Assembly: GCA_016124855.1 (NCBI GenBank)
Contig: WGMX01000028.1
Location: 124,001-188,000 of the forward strand
Direction: 5' to 3'
DNA: 64,000 bases
DNA from: Anaerolineaceae bacterium
Lineage (GTDB): Bacteria > Chloroflexota > Anaerolineae > Aggregatilineales > Phototrophicaceae
Of the stretch, positions 37,868-46,612 are shown piece by piece. Every line of letters starts with the position of its first letter. The first letter of the stretch is position 1. Below the pieces are notes generated by a model. The model saw only the letters and a list, made by a program, of their open reading frames with translations. It ran no database searches and had not been told where the DNA came from. Made by a program: the position numbers and the translations under genes.

Positions 37868-38950
37868 ATGACCGCAAATGATATGCATGTTAATCCGTCA
37901 ATCCTCATGCACCCCGACCGAAAGGTTGGTATCGTGGGTTATGGGGCATATATTCCGCGCTACCGTTTGCCGGGGGCAGAAGTTGCGCGTGTGTGGACCA
38001 ATGGTTTAGGCGGCAGCCCGATCACCGAAAAGGCCGTCGCAGGATTGGATGAAGATGTCACGACTATGTCAATTGAGGCGGCACGAAACGCACTTGCGCG
38101 GGCAGCAATTGATTCTGAACTCATTCGCGCAGTCTGGGTAGGCAGCGAAAGCCATCCGTATGCCGTTAAGCCAACCAGCACAATCGTCGCGGAAAGTATC
38201 GGGGCATCGCCCAACATTCAGGCGGCAGACTGGGAGTTTGCCTGTAAGGCCGGAACCGAAGCCGTACAAGCCTCTATCGGTATGATCGGCAGTGGTATGG
38301 TGGCTTATACCCTGAGCATTGGTATGGATACTGCACAAGGACGACCGGGCGATGCGTTGGAATATACGGCAGCATCCGGTGGGGCTGCTTTCTTGTTAGG
38401 ACCTGCGGACGAAGCCTGCGCGGTATATCACGGCAGTTATAGTTACGTGACGGATACCCCTGACTTCTGGCGACGTTCGGGGGAACATTATCCAAGCCAC
38501 GGCGACCGCTTTACCGGTGAACCAGCTTATTTTGCCCATGTGACATCAGCCGCGCAAGTACTGATGGACATGATGGGTACAAAAGCCAGTGATTACACAT
38601 ACGCGGTTTTTCATCAACCCAACGTGAAGTTCCCAAGTCGTGCGGCTGAAATGTTGGGCTTTAACGAAGATCAAATCCGCTTCGGATTGTTAGCCGGACT
38701 TGTGGGTAACGTTTATTCAGGATCATGTATGCTCGGCCTGACAGCCACATTGGACAAGGCAAAAGCCGGCGACCGCATTTTGATGGTGAGCTATGGCAGC
38801 GGCGCAGGTTCAGACGCGTTTGATTTGACGGTGACTGAACACATTGAGGCGGTGAGAAACCGTGCCCCATCAACACAGGATTACATTAAGCGCCGTACCC
38901 AGATTGATTATGCAACTTACTGCCGCTATCGTGGCAAACTCAAGGACTAA
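37868..38950 (+). CDS. Hydroxymethylglutaryl-CoA synthase, archaeal type
   Basis: A 360-residue thiolase-fold enzyme that condenses acetyl-CoA and acetoacetyl-CoA to HMG-CoA. The active-site cysteine is in [13 protein letters not shown] (about residue 122), the general-base glutamate region is [14 protein letters not shown], and the histidine is in [20 protein letters not shown]. The N terminus [15 protein letters not shown] is the archaeal form. The start at 37868 follows AGGACA. The next gene, 6 bp on, is a thiolase homologue, then DUF35 genes: the gene order of the archaeal thiolase/HMGS/DUF35 complex that channels acetoacetyl-CoA. Confidence 0.92.
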   Translation: MTANDMHVNPSILMHPDRKVGIVGYGAYIPRYRLPGAEVARVWTNGLGGSPITEKAVAGLDEDVTTMSIEAARNALARAAIDSELIRAVWVGSESHPYAVKPTSTIVAESIGASPNIQAADWEFACKAGTEAVQASIGMIGSGMVAYTLSIGMDTAQGRPGDALEYTAASGGAAFLLGPADEACAVYHGSYSYVTDTPDFWRRSGEHYPSHGDRFTGEPAYFAHVTSAAQVLMDMMGTKASDYTYAVFHQPNVKFPSRAAEMLGFNEDQIRFGLLAGLVGNVYSGSCMLGLTATLDKAKAGDRILMVSYGSGAGSDAFDLTVTEHIEAVRNRAPSTQDYIKRRTQIDYATYCRYRGKLKD

Positions 38951-38956
38951 CTGACC

Positions 38957-40108
38957 ATGCGTGATGTGGCGATTATAGGCATCGGACAAATTCCGGTTGG
39001 AGAACACTGGAACAGCAGTGTAAGGATGCTTGCGGCGGAAGCAACTCAGCTGGCGCTGGAAGACGCGGGTTTGGAACAAATTGATGCTCTCTATGTAGGA
39101 AATGCTTATGGCGGAACAGTCAGCAGCCAAACACAGCTTGGCGCGTTGATCGCGGATTATGCAGGTTTGAGTAACGTTGAAGCTTTCACAACTGAGGCGG
39201 CAGACGCATCAGGTGCAGCCGCCCTACGAACAGCTTATCTGGCAGTGGCTTCCGGCGCGGTGGAATCGGCGGCAGTGGTAGGGGTCGAAAAATCGACTGA
39301 TATGCTGGCAAGCGCCCGTGTGCAAGCAAGAAATGTGAGTCTGGATGCCGATTATGAGTCGGCGCACGGGGCTACATTGACAGCGTTAGCAGCACTGCTG
39401 ATGCGACGCTATATGCATGAGTACCATTTGGAACTGAGTGCATTCGAAGGATTTAGCATCAACGCTCATGCTAACGGTGTACGTAATGACTATGCGATGT
39501 TCCGAAACAGCATTAAGCCGGGCCGTTTCGCAAAAGCACCCATGATTGCTGATCCTGTTAGTTTGTTTGACAATGCTCCCGACGCAGATGGTGCAGCAGC
39601 CGTCATCGTCACCAGTCTCAACCGTGCCATTGATATGGTTCCGCAGCCTGTGCGGATTACTGGAAGTGCGGCGGCAACTGATACACTAACCTTACACGAC
39701 CGCAGTGATCTTCTTTATCTGAAGGCTGCTAACATATCGGCACATAAAGCTTATGCCCGCGCTGGTATCACGGCCAAAGATGTCAATCTTTTTGAACTGC
39801 ACGATGCTTACACGATACTCAGTGCATTGACATTGGAAGCAACCGGATTCGCAGAACGCGGCGAAGGGTGGAAGCTGGCACAGAGTGGCGCGATTGGTTT
39901 AACAGGGTCGTTACCGATTAGCACCTTTGGCGGATTGAAGGCGCGTGGAAATCCAGCAGGTGCAGCGGGACTGTATCAAGCAGTCGAAGCCTGTTTGCAA
40001 CTTCGAGGGCAAGCTGGCGCAAACCAAGTTGCGAATGCAAAGACTGCGCTCATCCAGAATCTGGGTGGATTAGGCAGTACGGCCATTGCTCACGTTCTTC
40101 AGATTTAG
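38957..40108 (+). CDS. Thiolase homologue (archaeal/SCP2-like) lacking catalytic Cys and His
   Basis: A 383-residue thiolase fold, in the position of acetoacetyl-CoA thiolase next to HMG-CoA synthase. The overall match to archaeal thiolases is strong (VAIIGIGQIPVGEHW, ELHDAYTI, GGLKARG). However the acylated cysteine, expected in EAACASG, is aspartate in TTEAADASGAAAL (codon GAC, 39212-39214), and the GHP histidine is asparagine in KARGNPAGAAG (codon AAT). Both are clean in-frame codons, and the reading frame is intact. It is therefore predicted to be catalytically dead or to use other chemistry. I infer a structural or CoA-shuttling subunit of the HMG-CoA synthase complex; a separate true thiolase should exist elsewhere in the genome. 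Confidence 0.88.
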   Translation: MRDVAIIGIGQIPVGEHWNSSVRMLAAEATQLALEDAGLEQIDALYVGNAYGGTVSSQTQLGALIADYAGLSNVEAFTTEAADASGAAALRTAYLAVASGAVESAAVVGVEKSTDMLASARVQARNVSLDADYESAHGATLTALAALLMRRYMHEYHLELSAFEGFSINAHANGVRNDYAMFRNSIKPGRFAKAPMIADPVSLFDNAPDADGAAAVIVTSLNRAIDMVPQPVRITGSAAATDTLTLHDRSDLLYLKAANISAHKAYARAGITAKDVNLFELHDAYTILSALTLEATGFAERGEGWKLAQSGAIGLTGSLPISTFGGLKARGNPAGAAGLYQAVEACLQLRGQAGANQVANAKTALIQNLGGLGSTAIAHVLQI

Positions 40109-40168
40109 GTTTACGAAATTCGTCTCACACGGGAGCAAAGTAGTGTTGTGATAGCTCTCACAGGCGAT

Positions 40169-40217
40169 TTGATAGGTTTTGATAGGCACATCAATGTAGT
40201 ATTCGGGCAATCTCGTG
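40169..40217 (+). promoter_or_regulatory. Shared mevalonate promoter block, copy upstream of the DUF35 genes
   Basis: It begins TTGATAGGTTTTGATAGG (a tandem of TTGATAGG) and ends CAATCTCGTG, with TAGTAT at offset 28. Length and spacing equal the block at 36292-36340. It gives the DUF35 genes their own start site despite lying downstream of the thiolase homologue. Confidence 0.65.
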
Positions 40218-40257
40218 CAAAAATGCACAATATTGACGTATGACATTCAGGAGCGCG

Positions 40258-40443
40258 ATGACCATGCAAATTTCAAGACACTGGAGACTAAACGCACAAC
40301 GCTATCGTTTACAGGGTGTGCGATATGAAAGTGGCGAGATGAGCCTTCAAAATCGCCCTGCCCCAACCCCGGTTAACGTTCGTGAATCAGCACAAAATGT
40401 GCAGATTGATGAGCCAAAAAAGATATTGAAAGCAGCCAGCTAG
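40258..40443 (+). CDS. DUF35 N-terminal piece (zinc-ribbon region without cysteines)
   Basis: A 61-residue ORF with AGGAG 4 bases before its ATG. The stretch HWRLNAQRYRLQGVRYESGE corresponds to the start of DUF35 proteins, where WRxxxxRYRLxGxKC leads into a rubredoxin-like zinc ribbon CxxCG...PPRxxCPxC. Here the cysteines are absent (VRYESGEMSLQNRPAP), so no zinc can bind. The ORF ends in TAG 10 bp before the OB-fold piece, which is in another frame. It may be a split gene, an old frameshift that has stayed expressed, or a separate small subunit. Confidence 0.65.
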   Translation: MTMQISRHWRLNAQRYRLQGVRYESGEMSLQNRPAPTPVNVRESAQNVQIDEPKKILKAAS

Positions 40444-40453
40444 GACTGATTGA

Positions 40454-40759
40454 ATGACAACTCGCAAAGAAGTTGAAGTCCAGCGCGAACAGTTTACGTT
40501 CGCCGGTAGAGGCGAAGTTTACAGCTTTACTACGCTGCAAGAATCGCCGGAAGGTTTTGACGAGCAGGCTCCTTATGTGCTGGCACTCATTAAACTGGAT
40601 GAAGGGCCGATTATCACCGCCCAACTGACGGATGTAGATGGATCGGTCGCAATTGGTGACAAAGTTGAAATGGTCACCCGTAAGCTGATGACCGAAGGTG
40701 AACGCGGCATGATCGTTTACGGATACAAGTTCCGTCAGGTACTCCCACGTAGTAATTAA
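40454..40759 (+). CDS. DUF35 OB-fold domain protein
   Basis: A 101-residue protein matching the C-terminal OB fold of DUF35: FTFAGRGEVYSFTTLQESPE, FDEQAPYVLALIKLDEGP, AQLTDVDGSVAIGDKVEM and GMIVYGYKFRQVLP. In archaea a DUF35 protein bridges acetoacetyl-CoA thiolase and HMG-CoA synthase and holds the shared CoA pocket. The preceding ORF carries what remains of the N-terminal part. Together with 37868-40108 this forms a bacterial version of that complex. A strong terminator follows. Confidence 0.85.
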   Translation: MTTRKEVEVQREQFTFAGRGEVYSFTTLQESPEGFDEQAPYVLALIKLDEGPIITAQLTDVDGSVAIGDKVEMVTRKLMTEGERGMIVYGYKFRQVLPRSN

Positions 40760-40776
40760 GAACTGTCTGTTGTCTT

Positions 40777-40806
40777 ACAAATACGCCTTCACACAGGCGT
40801 ATTTGT
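40777..40806. terminator. Bidirectional terminator after the DUF35 gene
   Basis: A perfect 12-bp stem ACAAATACGCCT / AGGCGTATTTGT with a 6-base loop, followed by TTTA on the plus strand. It separates two converging transcription units. Confidence 0.9.
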
Positions 40807-40816
40807 TTTAGTGCTG

Positions 40817-41638
40817 TTAGCTAAAAGCCAAGTTTTTCTGGTTGTTCAAGAATAATTCGAGCAACTTGTTGACCATCTCGGGTTCTTCAATCGTCGATGA
40901 ATGACCGCCACCCGAAATAATCGCCAACTTAGAATTGGGAATTTTAGCAGCAATACGCTTCGACTTTTCCGGCATAGTCGCAATGTCTTCATCACCGACC
41001 ATGATCAAGGTTGGCAGATGAATATTGCTTAGTTCATCGTATACACTGTTCCGGTTAATGACCCCTAAAACAGCACGCGGCGTACCAACCCGATTTAGAG
41101 CAGCTAGCTGACGTTTGATATCTTCAAGTTGTATGATACGAGCCGAATCATTCAAGAATTTTTGCCCAAACAGCACATTTAGCGTGGGCCGCATCACCCA
41201 ACGCGGGCCAAACCAGCGAAACATTTGATTTAACAATTTATATTTTGGGATATTATATTCAGGTTCACGATCCGCCGAGGTCTCGATTAAGGTGAGCGAT
41301 TTGAGCAGTTTTGGCTGGCGAGAAGCAAGCCGCATCCCCACAAAACCGCCCATTGATACACCCACAAAATGGCAGGGAACTGCATCTAAGGCTCGCATAA
41401 ATTGGGCTGCATCTTCGTAAATTGTTTCCATATCATAACCGGATTCGGTTACTTCACTTTGTCCTTGCCCACGATGGTCATAGGTAATACACCGATACTT
41501 ACTGCTAAAAGCTGCAACCTGAGCATCAAACATTCTGCAATTTAGCAACAAGCCATGAGAAAAAACGATGATGTCTTTGCCAATTCCACCTGTGTCTTCG
41601 TAATAAAGTTCTACTCCGTTTACTTTGATTGTCGGCAT
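40817..41638 (-). CDS. Alpha/beta-fold hydrolase
   Basis: A 273-residue serine hydrolase starting MPTIKVNGVELYYED. The oxyanion-hole segment is VFSHGLLLN, the nucleophile elbow is GVSMGGFVG (serine about residue 92), the acid is in IMVGDEDIATMPE and the histidine is in ISGGGHSSTIEEP. YDHRGQGQSE is typical of the family. GGGGGTG lies upstream of the ATG at 41638; a TTG at 41662 is possible. The family covers many esters and haloalkanes, so the substrate is unknown. Single gene between two terminated units. Confidence 0.85.
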   Translation of the reverse strand: MPTIKVNGVELYYEDTGGIGKDIIVFSHGLLLNCRMFDAQVAAFSSKYRCITYDHRGQGQSEVTESGYDMETIYEDAAQFMRALDAVPCHFVGVSMGGFVGMRLASRQPKLLKSLTLIETSADREPEYNIPKYKLLNQMFRWFGPRWVMRPTLNVLFGQKFLNDSARIIQLEDIKRQLAALNRVGTPRAVLGVINRNSVYDELSNIHLPTLIMVGDEDIATMPEKSKRIAAKIPNSKLAIISGGGHSSTIEEPEMVNKLLELFLNNQKNLAFS

Positions 41639-41763
41639 CAGAACACCCCCACATCGAAACAAATCGGAAGTTAGTGCTCAAAGTATAGGTATAAGGTATA
41701 CACCAAACCGCTGGATATTGCGTCATCAAGTAAGATTTTGTTACATGTAGGCCAATATATTTC

Positions 41764-41798
41764 TAGGTTTTGACATAGTCTCTACAAGTAAGATAAAC
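41764..41798 (+). promoter_or_regulatory. Promoter of the pyrophosphatase gene
   Basis: CTAGGTTTTGACATAG at 41764 contains TAGGTTTTGA, the same 10-mer as in both mevalonate promoter blocks. It is followed by TAAGAT 15 bases after the 10-mer (14 in the other two). Alternatively it can be read as TTGACA with GATAAA at 16 bases. Confidence 0.55.
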
Positions 41799-41909
41799 TT
41801 CGCCAAACTATTGTGTTAGCCAATTGGAGGGAATCTTATCGCTGTACTACACCCATGAATAATTCGCGTCCAATTATTAATTTGTTATGTCGACGGAGAA
41901 AATTGAAAC

Positions 41910-44438
41910 ATGCGTGAATTGAATTCTACGGAAAATATACTCATCATAATCGTTCTAGGCATTGCCATCGCAGGGTTGCTTTATGCGGGTCTGTTGGCCC
42001 GCCAAATCCTCAGCGAGGGCAAGGGTTCCCAGAAAATGCAGGAAGTTTGGGGTTATATCCGCTCTGGCGCTAACGCTTACTTGAGTTCGCAACTGCGTAT
42101 CGTGGCAGTGCTGGTTATTATTTTGGTCGTGGTTCTGTTCTTTAGTGTGTATGTGGTTAACCCGACACCATACGCGATTGAACATTTCTGTCCGGACATT
42201 GCATCAGCGGCCCGTTCAAGTGTGACAGCAGAGGCAGCAACTATCCAAGCGAATGTCGCAGCGGCAAACCCGGATGTTGCAGCGGGTGAATTGCAGCTGT
42301 TACAAGAAAACGCGGTGGTTTATCAAGAAGAATCACAAATTGTTCAACAGGGCGCATCTCAATGTACGGAAGCGCGTACCAGCATCGCATTAGGACGCGC
42401 GGGCGCGTTTTTGATGGGCGCAATCTTCTCGGCGCTGGTGGGTTTCGTCGGTATGAACATGGCGGTGCAGGGTAATGTGCGTGTAGCTGCGGCGGCGGTT
42501 GATCCCAAGCGTGGCTATGCTGATGCAGTACGCATTGCATATCGTTCGGGGACGATTACGGGTATGATGACCGACGGTCTCGGCTTATTCGGCGGTACGA
42601 TTATCTTCATCATATTTGGCATCGCATCACCGGACGCGCTGCTTGGCTTCGGTTTCGGCGGTACGCTGCTGGCACTGTTCATGCGCGTAGGTGGTGGTAT
42701 CTATACCAAAGCGGCTGATGTAGGCGCTGACCTCGTCGGTAAAGTTGAAGCAGACCTGCCTGAAGACGATCCCCGTAACGCGGCAGTTATCGCTGATCTC
42801 GTTGGAGATAACGTTGGTGACTGCGCTGGTATGGCGGCAGACATCTTTGAAAGCTACGAAGTGACTATCGTTTCGGGCTTAATCCTCGGTTTGGCGCTGT
42901 CCACTGTTACCCGCAGCCCCATTTGGATTATCTTCCCGCTGGTTGTGCGTGGTATCGGGGTTTTGTCATCAATCATCAGTACCTATTTGGTCAAATCAAC
43001 CACAGGTAAAGATGCTCTAAGTGCGATCACACGCGGGTTCTACAGCGCGGCGGTTATTAGCGGCGTGTTGTTCGTCATTTTCACAATTGCCTACATGCGC
43101 GACCCGAATATCAACGGGGGAGGTATCATTTGGCAACCGCTGGCGGCGGTGCTTATCGGCGTTGGTCTTGCCATCGTCATTGATAAAGTGACCGCTTACT
43201 TCACCGATACCGAACATGAACCGGTTCAGGAAATCGCCCGAAATACACAGACTGGTCCCGCAACAACTATCTTGAGTGGTTTAGCGAGTGGTATGGAAAG
43301 CAGTGTATGGGCGATTATCGTGATTGCTGGCAGCATTTTGGCGAGCATTATCATCTTCGGTTTGGCCCCTATCACCAATGCCAGCGGTTCGCAGATTGTT
43401 GATACATTCACCGCTGTTTTGTATGGTGTGGCAATGACCGGTATCGGCATGTTAACGCTGACGGGTAACAACGTTTCGATGGATGCGTTCGGCCCAATCT
43501 CCGATAATGCCCAAGGTGTGGCGGAATTGGCTGGCGAAAGCAGCGGCACAGGCGGAGAAATCTTGAACCAGTTAGACGCTGTTGGCAACACAACAAAGGC
43601 TATCACTAAAGGTGTAGCCATTGGTTCTGCTGTTATTGCAGCTGTATCCCTATTCGGTTCGTTCTTGACGGATACGCGCGTCGTCCAACTCGGTTTGGGG
43701 GTTCCACTAAACCGGACGCTGTTCGGTACCGGCATCAACATTGCTGAACCGATTGTGTTCATCGGTTTCTTGATCGGTGGCGGCCTGATTTTCTTGTTCA
43801 GCAGTTTGCTTATCCGCTCGGTGAACCGTGCGGCGTTCCAGATGATCGGTGTGGTACGGCGTCAACTGCGTATTCCCGGCATTATGGAAGGCACCAAGAC
43901 TCCGGATTACGCGGAATGCGTTGGAGTTTCCACACAAGCGGCGCAGCGTGAACTGCTGCCAATTGGTGTAGTGGCAGTACTTACGCCTATTGTTCTCGGT
44001 TTCCTGCTGGGTGCAGCGGCGCTAGGCGGCTTCTTAGCGGGAATTATCCTCGCTGGTCAGTTGATGGCAGTGTTTATGAGCAATGCCGGTGGTGCATGGG
44101 ATAATGCCAAGAAGTACATTGAAGAAGGTCATTATGGTGGCAAACGTTCTGAACCGCATAAGGCAGCGGTCGTTGGCGACACGGTTGGTGACCCATTCAA
44201 GGATACGGCTGGCCCTGCTCTAAACCCGATGATCAAAGTGGTTAACCTTGTCGCGCTGTTGGTTGCTCCGTTGGTTGTAACTGCGGCAGCACCGGGCGCA
44301 GAAGGCAGCCGGGCGGTTATCGTGGTGGTCATGCTGGTGCTGTTGGCTGTTATTATATGGGCAGTTTTACGCAGCAAGCGGAGCGATCCCGAATCCCAGC
44401 AAATGGTTGAGGCTGTCGCCAAGAGTGCCGCAGATTAA
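41910..44438 (+). CDS. hppA: Membrane-bound H+-translocating pyrophosphatase, K+-independent type
   Basis: An 842-residue integral membrane pump that couples pyrophosphate hydrolysis to proton export. The catalytic core is present: GGIYTKAADVGADLVGKVEA, the acidic EDDPRN segment, ADLVGDNVGDCAGMAADIFE and the C-terminal GDTVGDPFKDTAGPALNPMI. The K+-dependence site reads GNTTKAITKG, with lysine K563 where K+-dependent forms have alanine, so it should be K+-independent. It is longer than usual because of about 75 extra residues between the second and third helices (about 84-160), rich in Ala/Gln with two cysteines (C94, C152). The start follows GGAG at 12 bases. Confidence 0.93.
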   Translation: MRELNSTENILIIIVLGIAIAGLLYAGLLARQILSEGKGSQKMQEVWGYIRSGANAYLSSQLRIVAVLVIILVVVLFFSVYVVNPTPYAIEHFCPDIASAARSSVTAEAATIQANVAAANPDVAAGELQLLQENAVVYQEESQIVQQGASQCTEARTSIALGRAGAFLMGAIFSALVGFVGMNMAVQGNVRVAAAAVDPKRGYADAVRIAYRSGTITGMMTDGLGLFGGTIIFIIFGIASPDALLGFGFGGTLLALFMRVGGGIYTKAADVGADLVGKVEADLPEDDPRNAAVIADLVGDNVGDCAGMAADIFESYEVTIVSGLILGLALSTVTRSPIWIIFPLVVRGIGVLSSIISTYLVKSTTGKDALSAITRGFYSAAVISGVLFVIFTIAYMRDPNINGGGIIWQPLAAVLIGVGLAIVIDKVTAYFTDTEHEPVQEIARNTQTGPATTILSGLASGMESSVWAIIVIAGSILASIIIFGLAPITNASGSQIVDTFTAVLYGVAMTGIGMLTLTGNNVSMDAFGPISDNAQGVAELAGESSGTGGEILNQLDAVGNTTKAITKGVAIGSAVIAAVSLFGSFLTDTRVVQLGLGVPLNRTLFGTGINIAEPIVFIGFLIGGGLIFLFSSLLIRSVNRAAFQMIGVVRRQLRIPGIMEGTKTPDYAECVGVSTQAAQRELLPIGVVAVLTPIVLGFLLGAAALGGFLAGIILAGQLMAVFMSNAGGAWDNAKKYIEEGHYGGKRSEPHKAAVVGDTVGDPFKDTAGPALNPMIKVVNLVALLVAPLVVTAAAPGAEGSRAVIVVVMLVLLAVIIWAVLRSKRSDPESQQMVEAVAKSAAD

Positions 44439-44479
44439 GTTCTGAAGGATAGCTAGATAGCTAAGCGTTTATTGCATTT

Positions 44480-44516
44480 AAAAATCCCCTTTGCTTATGT
44501 AACAGAGGGGATTTTG
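44480..44516 (+). terminator. Terminator after hppA
   Basis: AAAATCCCCT and AGGGGATTTT form a 10-bp stem with a 15-base loop, followed by GATTTT. It lies 42 bp after the stop. Confidence 0.85.
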
Positions 44517-44572
44517 ATTTTAGGTGGTATGCTAAACAGAAGTGATCATTTCAACGTTTTACACATCATTTC

Positions 44573-44944
44573 ATGGCTAATTCAAAACCTACACAACCAT
44601 TTGGGCGTTACGGAGAACAATTGGTCGCCAAGTATTTAGAAAATGGCGGTTTTCAGATTGTTGAAACTAATTGGCGATGTTCACTGGGCGAAATTGACAT
44701 TGTCTCTCGAAAAGCGAATATTCTCATTTTTATAGAGGTGCGTTCGCGCCACGCCGAAAATACCGAGGCATCATTTGAGAGTATCAATAAACGGAAACGG
44801 GCTAAGCTAGCGGCTTTAGCCAACGAATATATTGATGCTCACCAACTTGACAATGTGGAATGGCGTATCGACGTGATTGGCGTCGCTATTCCACGCTCAG
44901 GTAAAGCGATAATTGAGCATGTCGAGGATGCACTTGGCTGGTAA
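44573..44944 (+). CDS. UPF0102 (YraN) family nuclease-fold protein
   Basis: A 123-residue protein with the YraN pattern: FGRYGEQLVAKYLENGGF, then NWRCSLGEIDIVSRK, LIFIEVRSRH and the C-terminal DVIGVAI. The G-E-I-D and E-V-R residues are the PD-(D/E)xK-like nuclease core. Members are widespread and are thought to act on branched or damaged DNA. The end overlaps the miaA start, so the two form an operon. Confidence 0.9.
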   Translation: MANSKPTQPFGRYGEQLVAKYLENGGFQIVETNWRCSLGEIDIVSRKANILIFIEVRSRHAENTEASFESINKRKRAKLAALANEYIDAHQLDNVEWRIDVIGVAIPRSGKAIIEHVEDALGW

Positions 44945-45863
44945 ACCACTACTTATCATTCTTGGCCCAACAGCGGTCGGTAAGACCGGTCTGGCGATTG
45001 AAGCAGCCAAGCAGATTGGCGGGGAGATCATTAGTGCCGACAGCCGACAAATCTATCGCAAAATGGATATCGGGACAGCTAAACCAACACCAGCACAACA
45101 GGCGATGGTTCCGCATCACCTAATTGATGTGGTTGAACCCAATGAGAATTTGTCACTGGCAGATTATCAAAAACTAGCGCGTTCCGCGATTGATGAAGTC
45201 CATTCAAAGGGTTTTGTGCCGATGCTGGTGGGGGGAACAGGACAATATATCACAGCGCTCGTTGAAGGTTGGTCTATTCCACAAGTACCACCGAATGATG
45301 TGTTACGTTCCGAACTGGAAGCGTTTGCCCAGCAAGAAGGTGCGGCGGCTCTACATCTTCGACTCGAAACACTTGATCCCACAGCAGCAGCAAATATTGA
45401 TTACCGAAATGTGCGGCGTGTCGTCCGAGCGTTGGAAGTTTGTATCGTTACCGGTGAACCTATTAGCGAACTCCAGCGTAAACAAGCACCAGACTATGAT
45501 ATGAAGCATATCGGATTGACGATGGAACGTGAAACTCTCTACGAACAGGCTGACCGACGTGTCGATTTGATGATGCAGGAAGGATTTTTGAATGAGGTTG
45601 AAGGGTTACTAGCAGCAGGATACAGCCGAAAATTACCGTCGATGAGTGGGCTGGGTTATGCAGAACTGACGGCGCATGTGCTAGATAATCTGACACTTGA
45701 AGAGGCGATTATTCGTACGAAGCACAGTACACATGATTTTATCCGACGACAATATACATGGTTCAGGGGTCACGATCCGGGAATTTTGTGGCACAATATA
45801 ACTAACAATAATGTTGAAATTATTTTCGACATTGTTGTCGATTGGCTAAAGGAATTCAACTGA
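44928..45863 (+). CDS. miaA: tRNA dimethylallyltransferase
   Basis: An enzyme of about 311 residues that adds a dimethylallyl group to A37 of tRNAs reading UNN codons. Motifs are LIILGPTAVGKTGLA (P-loop), ISADSRQIYRKMDIGTAKP, HHLIDVVEPNENLSLADYQ and MLVGGTGQYITAL, then NYR-type RNVRRVVRALEV and QYTWFRGHDPGI. It uses dimethylallyl diphosphate, which in this organism would come from the mevalonate pathway at 36-41 kb. The start is uncertain: ATG at 44928 or 44919, or TTG at 44934 spaced 6 bases from GAGG; all overlap the yraN end. Confidence 0.93.
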   Translation: MHLAGKPLLIILGPTAVGKTGLAIEAAKQIGGEIISADSRQIYRKMDIGTAKPTPAQQAMVPHHLIDVVEPNENLSLADYQKLARSAIDEVHSKGFVPMLVGGTGQYITALVEGWSIPQVPPNDVLRSELEAFAQQEGAAALHLRLETLDPTAAANIDYRNVRRVVRALEVCIVTGEPISELQRKQAPDYDMKHIGLTMERETLYEQADRRVDLMMQEGFLNEVEGLLAAGYSRKLPSMSGLGYAELTAHVLDNLTLEEAIIRTKHSTHDFIRRQYTWFRGHDPGILWHNITNNNVEIIFDIVVDWLKEFN

Positions 45864-45866
45864 AAT

Positions 45867-46544
45867 ATGCGTTATTTTCGTCGTTCAAGTAATCCTAACG
45901 CGCTAGTTGGTATTTTCTTACTGGTTTTGTTGGCAATCTTTGCTGGCCCGGGGATGCTGCCAAACTTGTTGCCCTCAATTATCCCCGGCGCGGACGAGAG
46001 CATCATGTGTGCGTGGCTGCGAACCGGGACTGAACGGGCGCAACATCAGTCACTTATCGGACGGGTAGCAGTCAATCCAATTAGCTTGAGTGTGCGTACA
46101 AGCGCTTTGCCCTCTCAACCGGGACAAACACTGAATGTGAGCATAGTAATAACCAACAATTCGTTAGGAACAGTCGCCATTTACTATAATCCGGCACAAG
46201 TTCGTTTTGGAGATGATGGGGTCACCAGTGGACTGGGCCTAATACCTAACTCGAACAGTGTCGTGCCACGCGGACAAAATCAGGGTGGTTCAATACCGGA
46301 ATCGGATATTCGTTTGTTGGGGCCACGCCAAAGTTGTATCCATCATACTGCTTGGAGTTTCCAGCAAATAGCCAGTCTGGGACTAACACAGGGAACGAAC
46401 ACATTCAAAGCCTATTATCGAAATACATCGCCGGGGGTCTCGCAGGCCACGAGCGGGAGTTCTCAAATCATCTATGCTGATCAGGGATTGTGGGTAGGGG
46501 TTACCGAATCGGCAGCCGTCCCGATTCCTCCGGCTGGCGGCTAG
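45867..46544 (+). CDS. Membrane-anchored extracytoplasmic protein of unknown function
   Basis: A 225-residue protein. An N-terminal anchor (about 12-33, ALVGIFLLVLLAIFAGPGML) is followed by a beta-rich domain (about 65-215) with patterns seen in BsuPI-like or CARDB-like Ig folds: LNVSIVITNNSLGTVAIYYN. Two cysteines (about 48 and 153) could form a disulfide outside the cell. It starts 3 bp after the miaA stop and is probably co-translated. No catalytic motif is seen. Confidence 0.75.
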   Translation: MRYFRRSSNPNALVGIFLLVLLAIFAGPGMLPNLLPSIIPGADESIMCAWLRTGTERAQHQSLIGRVAVNPISLSVRTSALPSQPGQTLNVSIVITNNSLGTVAIYYNPAQVRFGDDGVTSGLGLIPNSNSVVPRGQNQGGSIPESDIRLLGPRQSCIHHTAWSFQQIASLGLTQGTNTFKAYYRNTSPGVSQATSGSSQIIYADQGLWVGVTESAAVPIPPAGG

Positions 46545-46612
46545 ATAATTATGCTATTATCATGATTAGTAGAAGTATGTGGCAAATCCATTTCTTGAGG
46601 AGTTAATGTTTC

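Noticed and set aside
43226..43762. Minus-strand frame of 178 codons within the pyrophosphatase gene.
   Set aside because: Antisense shadow of a conserved membrane protein; no start signal or recognisable domain.
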